In this document: one piece after another, positions 1 through 5,778 of the stretch | How positions within the stretch are numbered: position 1 is the first letter of the stretch | Layout of the letters: every line of letters starts with the position of its first letter | Source: Flavobacteriales bacterium | GTDB taxonomy: Bacteria > Bacteroidota > Bacteroidia > Flavobacteriales > Flavobacteriaceae | Reading direction: 5' to 3' | NCBI GenBank assembly: GCA_011525065.1 | Contig: WTIY01000252.1 | Location: 1 to 11,136 of the forward strand | DNA: 11,136 nucleotides | The notes under the pieces: generated by a model | Databases searched by the model: none | Told to the model about the DNA's origin: nothing | What the model saw: only the letters and a program-made list of their open reading frames with translations | Program-made: the position numbers and the translations under genes

Positions 1-1208
1 ACCGTAACCCGATTGATGAAATTTCCGAAAATGGCCACCAGCTCGTTATTGTTACGGGCCTGAAAATCTGCCCAGGTGAAATCGTTGTCTTTCGTTTCAG
101 GGGCATTGGCCGTAAGGGCATAACGCAACACATCCTGTTGACCAGGGAATTCCTTTAGGTATTCATGAAGCCATACCGCCCAATTGCGACTGGTCGAAAT
201 TTTATCCCCCTCTAGATTTAAAAATTCGTTTGCTGGCACATTGTCGGGCAAGATGAAGTCACCGTGGGCCTTGAGCATGCTTGGGAAAATGATGCAGTGA
301 AAGACAATATTGTCTTTACCGATAAAATGGACCAATTTGGTTTCAGGGTCTTGCCAATATGGAGTCCAGTCCCTGTTGTTTTTCTCGGCCCATTCTTTCG
401 TGGCTGAGAGGTAACCAATAGGCGCGTCAAACCAGACATACAGGACTTTTCCTTCGGCGTTTTTTACAGGAACCGGGATGCCCCAATCTAAATCTCTGGT
501 CACGGCTCTTGGGCGCAATCCGTCATCAATCCAGGATTTACACTGTCCATAAACATTAGATTTCCAATCTGATTTATGGTCTTTAAGAATCCAATCCTTG
601 AGCCATTGTTCATGTTGATCTAAGGGCAAAAACCAATGCTTGGTTTGTTTTAAGACGGGTGCACTGCCAGAGAGGCTGCTTTTTGGATCGATTAAATCAG
701 TCGCATTATGACTGGTTCCGCACTGTTCACATTGATCCCCGTAGCTCTCTGTGTTGCCACATTTAGGACAGGTTCCCGTAACAAAACGGTCGGCTAAAAA
801 TTGATTGGCTTCAGGGTCGTACAATTGCTCAGTAACTTGCTCTACGAACTGACCATTATCCTCAAGTTGTTTGAAAAAATCAGACGCAGTCTGGTGATGC
901 ATGGTCCCCGAGGTTCGTGAATAGTGGTCAAAACTGATGCCAAAATCCAAAAAGCTCTGTTGGATGACCTCGTGATAGCGATCGACTACGACTTGAGGGT
1001 CTACCCCTTCTTTTTTTGCTTTTAGGGTAATCGGAACACCGTGCTCATCACTGCCACAAATAAAAACCACGTCTCTATTTTGAAGACGCAGATATCGGGC
1101 GTAGATGTCTGCCGGAATGTATACTCCTGCCAAATGTCCTAGGTGGACTGGTCCATTGGCATAGGGTAAGGCCGCGGTTATGGTATATCTTTTTGGGCTT
1201 GGATTCAA
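1..1208 (-). CDS. metG: Methionyl-tRNA synthetase, N-terminal 402 residues (3' end outside window)
   Basis: Cytoplasmic class I aminoacyl-tRNA synthetase that charges tRNA-Met with methionine using ATP. Translating the minus strand gives 402 residues running off the left edge. The Rossmann catalytic core opens with PYANGPVHLGH, whose HIGH-type motif HLGH lies at residues 22-25. A zinc knuckle follows with CPKC (147-150) and CEQC (160-163). The second signature is KISTS (336-340), the variant of KMSKS usual in Bacteroidota and archaeal-type MetRS. The anticodon-binding and C-terminal tRNA-binding domains would lie beyond the edge; relatives are roughly 680-690 residues. Start choice: the frame has a stop at 1218-1220 and no ATG between it and the catalytic motif. 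The only usable initiator I see is TTG at 1206-1208, giving MNPSPKRYTIT, which matches the short N-terminus of flavobacterial homologues. It lies 62 bases behind the DUF1501 stop, so read-through from that gene is possible. The family is certain; the start is inferred. Confidence 0.96.
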   Translation of the reverse strand, partial: MNPSPKRYTITAALPYANGPVHLGHLAGVYIPADIYARYLRLQNRDVVFICGSDEHGVPITLKAKKEGVDPQVVVDRYHEVIQQSFLDFGISFDHYSRTSGTMHHQTASDFFKQLEDNGQFVEQVTEQLYDPEANQFLADRFVTGTCPKCGNTESYGDQCEQCGTSHNATDLIDPKSSLSGSAPVLKQTKHWFLPLDQHEQWLKDWILKDHKSDWKSNVYGQCKSWIDDGLRPRAVTRDLDWGIPVPVKNAEGKVLYVWFDAPIGYLSATKEWAEKNNRDWTPYWQDPETKLVHFIGKDNIVFHCIIFPSMLKAHGDFILPDNVPANEFLNLEGDKISTSRNWAVWLHEYLKEFPGQQDVLRYALTANAPETKDNDFTWADFQARNNNELVAIFGNFINRVT

Positions 1209-1218
1209 AGCTTTGAAT
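1203..1218. repeat. 16-bp perfect palindrome at the metG start
   Basis: ATTCAAAGCTTTGAAT reads the same on both strands. It covers the inferred TTG initiation codon of metG (1206-1208) and ends inside the upstream in-frame stop codon (1218-1220). On the minus strand it contains AAGCTTTG, one mismatch from the Bacteroidota -7 element TAnnTTTG. It could be a regulator-binding site, a small RNA hairpin over the start codon, or chance. Confidence 0.5.
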
Positions 1219-1225
1219 TATGGGG

Positions 1226-1255
1226 TAAAAATAAGGATTTTAGGGCGCATAATCC
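1226..1255 (-). terminator. Weak candidate terminator or attenuator between DUF1501 and metG
   Basis: On the minus strand GGATT (1255-1251) can pair with AATCC (1239-1235) around a short GC-containing loop. It is followed directly by the T-rich run TTATTTTTA (1234-1226). The stem is only 5 bp plus possible bulged pairs, so this is a poor intrinsic terminator. It is the only hairpin-plus-T-tract I can see in the 62-base gap. Confidence 0.22.
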
Positions 1256-1270
1256 ATCTTTCAACCCATC

Positions 1271-2911
1271 TTATCGTATCAATATCGATTTACTGTAATG
1301 CTGTCCGGCAAAGGAAATTCGATAGATGTATTGGCCATAACTTAAACGCATTCCTGCGGCTTGCCTGACGTTAATTGAATGTCTTCCCGGAAAGAACATT
1401 TGATCGGCTAAGGTGGTCAACTCCCTCCCGGCTATATCGTATAAGGTCACTCGGCCATGGGCAGTTTGCTGGGTTTCAATTTCAATTAGGGTTTGATTGT
1501 TTTGATAGACAGGCCGATGAACAAAACGCATGATGTTTTGTGGCTGGTCAAAGCCCAGTGTCTGGCAATTGATTCCCAAGTCTAAGGTCTGGTAATTTTG
1601 ATTCAATAAAATGGCATCAATCATCGATTGATCGAGGCAAAACCAATCGGCAAGAACAGAGGCATAAACATTGCGGAAATCGGTTGAGGGAATCAAATTA
1701 TCGTAATCATCCCAAGTTAAAAGATCAGGATGGTCACCCACAAATCCACTCCCATTAAGCGGCGGGCCAAACAGCATGACCGGTGAGGCCGCCCCGTGAT
1801 CGGTTCCTGAAGAGCCATTCTCATAAGGCCGTCGTCCAAATTCAGAAATGGTCATGGAGAGGACTTTCTGGTCCCAACCTGTTGAAGCGAGATCTTCGTA
1901 AAAAGCCTTGATGGATGTGGCTAAATCTTGCAAGAGGGCTTGGTGGGCGTAACGCTGATTGGCGTGGGTGTCAAAACTACCCAAAGAGACCATGTATACT
2001 TTGGTGCCCAAACCACCCTTAATCAATCGAGCCACTGCAGCGAGTTGTGCGGCTAAATCACCATTGCCGTAATTGGCGTTATTGTTGGACGCCATGTAGG
2101 CATCGTGAATGACCCCAGAATAATTGAAAGTGGTGTTTGCGGCAGCCCTTAAAAAAGTGAGTTTGTCTCCATAAAGGCATTCAGGAACATTCACCACATC
2201 ATGAAGAAGACCATTTTCACCTACGGTTTCGAGTTGCTCTATGCTGGCAAAGGTGAAGGCATAATTGTTGTCCAGACCATCAAAAATCAGATTCCCAATG
2301 TTGCCGACCTGTATGGCAGGAGGTGCTGAGGGAGGATTGATGAGATAGTCTGGGTATAAGTCCTCAAAATAACGTCCCCACCAGCCTGTGTTTTCTTCGT
2401 ATTGATGGGCGGCTGAGGCCCAAATATCGCTGGAGCGAAAATGCGATAAATTTTGATCTGGGTACCCCACCCCATGGACCACTTTCATTTGTCCTTCTCC
2501 CCAAACTGATTCTAACGGGTTCATGAAATCAGGGATGCTAAAATCATCGTTAAGGGCAGTCAAATTAGGTTCTAAATGCCTGATCCCAGGTCTTAAATTC
2601 GCATAAGTGGCATAATCGTAAACAGGAACGATGGTGTTCAGGCCATCATTGCCGCCATTGAGTCGGATGATGACTAAAATATTGTCGTTTTGACTCTCGG
2701 AAAGCGCCACGGTAAGCGGGGTGGCCTGTGCCGCAGAAACTGACTGCTTACCCATGAGCATGCTTCCTCCCCCAACCAATCCTAGAGCCTGTATAAAGCT
2801 GCGCCGCGACCAATAGTCGTGCTCGTGATTGTGCTCGTGATTGTGCTGACTCCCGCGATCATTAACCCCGCCTAATTTTTTCTCTGGTATGTTTTGGTTA
2901 TTCTTGCCCAT
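1271..2911 (-). CDS. DUF1501 family exported protein with Tat signal and T9SS C-terminal sorting domain
   Basis: Exported protein of unknown function, 546 residues from ATG at 2911. Seen: a histidine-rich leader (HNHEHNHEHD, about 23-32), then a twin-arginine motif SRRSFIQ (35-41) with a hydrophobic Gly/Leu/Met stretch and an Ala-rich likely cleavage region near 58-63. DUF1501 hallmarks follow: RLNGGNDGLN (83-92), SLGSFDTHANQ (309-319), SEFGRRP (356-362) and GTDHG (369-373). From about residue 470 comes a beta-rich tail (VTLYDIAGREL, then YGQYIYRI, ending KSILIR) typical of a type A T9SS sorting domain. Family knowledge: DUF1501 is related to the alkaline phosphatase/sulfatase fold, and the DTH and GTDHG segments resemble its metal ligands. 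Inference: Tat export to the periplasm, then T9SS transport to the surface or medium. It sits directly behind its usual partner DUF1800. GTG at 2917 directly abuts the DUF1800 stop and is an alternative start two codons upstream. Confidence 0.94.
   Translation of the reverse strand: MGKNNQNIPEKKLGGVNDRGSQHNHEHNHEHDYWSRRSFIQALGLVGGGSMLMGKQSVSAAQATPLTVALSESQNDNILVIIRLNGGNDGLNTIVPVYDYATYANLRPGIRHLEPNLTALNDDFSIPDFMNPLESVWGEGQMKVVHGVGYPDQNLSHFRSSDIWASAAHQYEENTGWWGRYFEDLYPDYLINPPSAPPAIQVGNIGNLIFDGLDNNYAFTFASIEQLETVGENGLLHDVVNVPECLYGDKLTFLRAAANTTFNYSGVIHDAYMASNNNANYGNGDLAAQLAAVARLIKGGLGTKVYMVSLGSFDTHANQRYAHQALLQDLATSIKAFYEDLASTGWDQKVLSMTISEFGRRPYENGSSGTDHGAASPVMLFGPPLNGSGFVGDHPDLLTWDDYDNLIPSTDFRNVYASVLADWFCLDQSMIDAILLNQNYQTLDLGINCQTLGFDQPQNIMRFVHRPVYQNNQTLIEIETQQTAHGRVTLYDIAGRELTTLADQMFFPGRHSINVRQAAGMRLSYGQYIYRISFAGQHYSKSILIR
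2819..2847. repeat. 12-bp tandem repeat (about 2.4 copies) in the DUF1501 leader
   Basis: The unit GTGCTCGTGATT occurs twice in tandem (2819-2830 and 2831-2842), and a third copy matches for five bases. On the coding (minus) strand it encodes the repeated NHEH tetrapeptide just before the twin-arginine signal. Because 12 is a multiple of three, copy number could change without shifting the frame. Confidence 0.85.
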
Positions 2912-2917
2912 GACCAC

Positions 2918-4384
2918 TTATTTGAGTTGGAATTCAGGCCATGTGGCCATGTGGGTTAACAATAAAAGAACTTGATAAGGGGCTTCGGCCCAGTCTAAAT
3001 CCCAAAGTCCTTCGTCATAATAATTTTGGGGGATTTCCCATTTAAATACTTCAGTGGCTACATCGTAATCTCCGGGGGTAAACAGTTCTTTGGCGTGGAA
3101 AAAATCAACCATGACCTGAGTGATGTATACGGGGTCATTACTGTCGTTAGACAATTGCTTGGCCAAAGCTCTAAATCGCTCTTCTTGACCATTGTCAAAA
3201 AGCAGGTTTAAATAGGCTTTAAACAGGGCCCAACGCAGGGTTAAGGTTGAGGTTCCAATCCAATCCTGATCGCCCTGCCACCCAGCAACGTCAGGAGGGT
3301 CAAACATGGTTTGACCCAGCACATGGGCGTAATATATAAATGCTTCCATAAGGTCTTCATTGTATAAAAATGAAGACTCATTGATGAATTGAAAGATTAA
3401 GTCAAACGGACTTTTGATGCTCACACCCAGAGACTTTTCATCAAAGAAATGGGCGCTTTTGAATAATTTTTTTAGCACAGGGACAAGTTCAAAATCATTG
3501 TCCAAAAAGATTTGTGCCAAGGGCGCAATGATTTCCGTTTCAATGGTCGGCGTGAGCTCTGGACTGACAAAATATTTGTAGAGTTTACGACAGATAAAAT
3601 CGGCAATCAATGGTCCGCGCTCTTGAAAAAGGAGGTCGATAACATCGTGGTAATTCCAATTTCCAGTTTGATCAAAAATCGTTTTGTCGCCGTTGAAAAA
3701 TGTATTGGTGTTAAAGATGATGGGGCCACCAGCTTGGGGCCGCAAATTATAACCCGTAAGGGCTTTAGAGGTTTCTACAATGTCTTGTTGTGTATAGCCA
3801 TTGCTCTCACCTAGGGTGAAGAGCTCAAAAAGTTCACGAGCGTAATTCTCATTGGGTTCTGTATTGGTGTTTTCAAATCCATTTAAATAGATGAGCATGG
3901 CTGGCGTTAGGCCCATAGCATGGACCATGGTTTTGAAGTTACCCAAAGCGTGTAACTCTGCCGTTCTGTAATATTGAAATAAATAGGGAGCATAATTGTA
4001 AGCACCGAGTTCCGTCACAAAATGATTCAGCCAAAAAAAGATGATGCGCCCTTTGAGCTCATTATAAACGTTAAAAGTTCCGGTCTCAATACGAAAATCA
4101 TTAATATATTCGGGATTCTCGGTAGCGGGATCTCCAAAATCACTGAGTCGGAAATAAGCCCATGGGGGATCTTGGCGAAGGGGTGTGTTGACTGCGTCAT
4201 CTACGATTTGATCAATGAGATCTCCCGGAGTCAAACTCAATGCCGCATTGATTTTTTCCAAATCTGCGCCATAGCCCAAACGTCTGTAGCAGTGCTTTAT
4301 GCGCGCTTGATTCCAAGGGTTATCCACCCCAGGAACATAGGGATCAAGGGTGCTGGTATTGCAGGTGTACGGCGCTGACTCCAT
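2918..4384 (-). CDS. DUF1800 family protein
   Basis: Protein of unknown function, 488 residues, first gene of the leftward block. It shows the usual DUF1800 landmarks in order. The N-terminal RIKHCYRRLGYGA segment lies near 28-40. IIFFWLNHF follows near 114-122. The central motif PNENYARELFELFTLG (177-192) leads into a DIVETSKALTGYN stretch. FICRKLYKYFV (263-273) comes next, and then the C-terminal GQTMFDPPDVAGWQGD (357-372). Length is ordinary for the family. I see no signal peptide: the start (MESAPYTCNTSTLDPY) lacks a hydrophobic core, unlike the DUF1501 partner, so its location is unclear. The ATG at 4384 follows an A-rich stretch (minus strand CTAAAAAATT), common before starts in this phylum. 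Its TAA is six bases before the DUF1501 ATG, indicating one operon. The two families are often found side by side, mostly without experimental function. No function is assigned here. Confidence 0.94.
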   Translation of the reverse strand: MESAPYTCNTSTLDPYVPGVDNPWNQARIKHCYRRLGYGADLEKINAALSLTPGDLIDQIVDDAVNTPLRQDPPWAYFRLSDFGDPATENPEYINDFRIETGTFNVYNELKGRIIFFWLNHFVTELGAYNYAPYLFQYYRTAELHALGNFKTMVHAMGLTPAMLIYLNGFENTNTEPNENYARELFELFTLGESNGYTQQDIVETSKALTGYNLRPQAGGPIIFNTNTFFNGDKTIFDQTGNWNYHDVIDLLFQERGPLIADFICRKLYKYFVSPELTPTIETEIIAPLAQIFLDNDFELVPVLKKLFKSAHFFDEKSLGVSIKSPFDLIFQFINESSFLYNEDLMEAFIYYAHVLGQTMFDPPDVAGWQGDQDWIGTSTLTLRWALFKAYLNLLFDNGQEERFRALAKQLSNDSNDPVYITQVMVDFFHAKELFTPGDYDVATEVFKWEIPQNYYDEGLWDLDWAEAPYQVLLLLTHMATWPEFQLK

Positions 4385-4490
4385 AATTTTTTAGAGCTAA
4401 GTGTTATAAAATTAGGCATTTATCTTTGTTTGACCACAATTGAGCATAAATGTTTAACTTTAAATTCTTCCCAAGCGTTTATTGTTGTCT
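4385..4490. promoter_or_regulatory. Divergent intergenic region between DUF1800 and the LD-carboxypeptidase gene
   Basis: This is a 106-base AT-rich spacer between two outward-facing genes, so it should hold both promoters. On the plus strand TATCTTTG (4421-4428) is an exact match to the Bacteroidota -7 consensus TAnnTTTG, although no good TTTG lies at the expected distance upstream. On the minus strand TAATTTTA, near 4408-4415, matches seven of eight consensus positions and could serve the DUF1800-DUF1501 genes. There is no obvious riboswitch or operator. Confidence 0.5.
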
Positions 4491-5417
4491 ATGAAACATC
4501 CTGATTTTTTATCTCCCGGAGCCCTTGTGGCCATTGTTGCCACGGCGCGATGGGTGGAAAAAAAAGACTTAAAATATGCTGAGGAATTGTTGCTTCAATG
4601 GGGCTTTAAGGTGGTTTTTGGTCAAAGCATTGGCGCCAAACATCACCAACTCGCTGGAGACGATCATTCAAGAGCACAAGACCTACAATGGGCTTTGGAT
4701 CATCCAGAGATTAAAGCCATATGGTGCGCAAAAGGAGGATATGGCACCATCCGTATATTGGATAAACTTTCGTTTGATGAATTTTTTCTTCATCCAAAGT
4801 GGATTGTAGGATATAGCGACATCACAGCCTTGCACGCTGAATTGCATCGGTTAGGTTGGGCGAGTATTCACGGCCAAATGCCTTTGGCCCTGAGACAAAA
4901 ATCAGAAGAAACGGCCCTGACCATTCGACGTGCTTTATGTGGTGAAACTTACGCCATTAGTTGGCCTCTACTTGAGCCATCTGAGGACTTTAGCATCGAA
5001 GCTCCTATAGTGGGGGGTAATTTGTCCTTGATTTATAGTTTGCTAGGCAGTGAGTCTTCGTTTCACGGATCTTCAGCAGCCAGCACACAGGGCAAAATCC
5101 TATTTATTGAAGACTTGGACGAATATTTATACCACATCGATCGCATGATGCACTCGCTCAAAAGAAGCGGAATGCTCCGTGGGCTTAAGGCGCTTGTTGT
5201 CGGTGGAATGACCCAAATGAAGGACCACGACATTCCATTCGGTTACGACCCTAAGGCCATCATTTTAGCTGCGGTTGTGGGTCAGTCCTATCCTGTAATC
5301 TTCGATGCGCCTGTAGGACACCAAAAGGACAATCGTGCCCTGCCATTCGGACTCCCTTGCCGTTTGACCCTGAAATCAGGTCAAGCCAAAATGGAGTTTT
5401 ATGGCCCAGCACAATAA
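4491..5417 (+). CDS. ldcA: LD-carboxypeptidase, peptidase family S66 (LdcA-like)
   Basis: Serine peptidase that removes the terminal D-Ala from murein tetrapeptides during cell-wall recycling, normally in the cytoplasm. From ATG at 4491 it has 308 residues, typical for the family, with no signal peptide. The N-terminal domain contains the AIWCAKGGYGTIRIL segment (76-90) and the nucleophile motif WIVGYSDIT, with Ser109. The C-terminal domain supplies IEDLDEYLYHIDRMM, with the likely catalytic Glu207, and FDAPVGHQKDN, with the likely catalytic His277. The Ser-Glu-His spacing (98 and 70 residues) closely follows that of Pseudomonas LdcA, so the enzyme should be active. Two in-frame TTG codons at 4482-4487 could extend it by three residues, but ATG is preferred. 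Its last 17 bases overlap yraN, so the two are probably translated from one message. The exact substrate (L,D-peptide versus a related amide) is inferred from family. Confidence 0.92.
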   Translation: MKHPDFLSPGALVAIVATARWVEKKDLKYAEELLLQWGFKVVFGQSIGAKHHQLAGDDHSRAQDLQWALDHPEIKAIWCAKGGYGTIRILDKLSFDEFFLHPKWIVGYSDITALHAELHRLGWASIHGQMPLALRQKSEETALTIRRALCGETYAISWPLLEPSEDFSIEAPIVGGNLSLIYSLLGSESSFHGSSAASTQGKILFIEDLDEYLYHIDRMMHSLKRSGMLRGLKALVVGGMTQMKDHDIPFGYDPKAIILAAVVGQSYPVIFDAPVGHQKDNRALPFGLPCRLTLKSGQAKMEFYGPAQ

Positions 5418-5778
5418 CACAGGATTTTGGGGAGAGCAGTTGGCATGTGATTATTTGATAAGTCAGGGATATCACGTGCTTTACAGGAATCACAGAATCG
5501 GGCGATTGGAGTTGGATTTGGTGGTGCAACATCAGAACAATCATCGGGTTAAAGAATTAATCATCGTAGAGGTTAAAACACGCAGTACAGCGCAATGGCA
5601 AGATCCACTTAGGTCGGTCACATTTCAAAAACAGAAGCGCTTAATGCGCGCGGCAAATCAGTTGCTCCAGCGTCATTATCCCCGATCAGAAAGCGTGCGA
5701 TTTGACATTATCGTGGTGGTTGGTTCTGAGGCAGATTGGCAACTCACCCATGTCAAAGAGGCCTTTTATCCATTTTAA
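5401..5778 (+). CDS. UPF0102 / YraN family protein, endonuclease-like fold
   Basis: Small protein of 125 residues, the usual UPF0102 size, with a predicted restriction-endonuclease-like (PD-(D/E)XK) fold; its substrate is not established. The N-terminus has the family pattern GFWGEQLACDYLISQGY (8-24), with the helix Glu at 12. LELDLVV (about 36-42) supplies the E and D that correspond to the GEIDLI motif, and IIVEVKTRS (54-62) gives the E-x-K catalytic pair. RFDIIVVV and a final VKEAFYPF complete the fold. The segment between the E-D motif and the EVK strand (HQNNHRVKE) is somewhat long. The ATG at 5401 lies inside the end of the LD-carboxypeptidase gene in another frame, implying translational coupling. 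The TAA at 5776-5778 overlaps the mfd stop on the opposite strand. The link between a wall peptidase and a nuclease-like protein is not explained by known function. Confidence 0.92.
   Translation: MAQHNNTGFWGEQLACDYLISQGYHVLYRNHRIGRLELDLVVQHQNNHRVKELIIVEVKTRSTAQWQDPLRSVTFQKQKRLMRAANQLLQRHYPRSESVRFDIIVVVGSEADWQLTHVKEAFYPF

Noticed and set aside
189..203. KISTS in MetG in place of KMSKS, as a damaged active site
   Set aside because: This variant is normal for MetRS of Bacteroidota and archaeal type.
2912..2917. GTG start for DUF1501 immediately after the DUF1800 stop
   Set aside because: An ATG two codons later is preferred; the difference does not affect the signal sequence. It remains possible.
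3512..4378. Plus-strand open frames of 100 and 118 codons across DUF1800
   Set aside because: Both are antisense to a well-supported DUF1800 gene, with compositions typical of complementary-strand shadows.
4482..4490. TTG TTG TCT extension upstream of the LD-carboxypeptidase ATG
   Set aside because: An ATG nine bases later gives the usual N-terminus (MKHPDFLSPG); there is no need for a rare start.
5260..5544. Minus-strand open frame of 94 codons across the ldcA-yraN junction
   Set aside because: Antisense to two real overlapping genes, with no family pattern.
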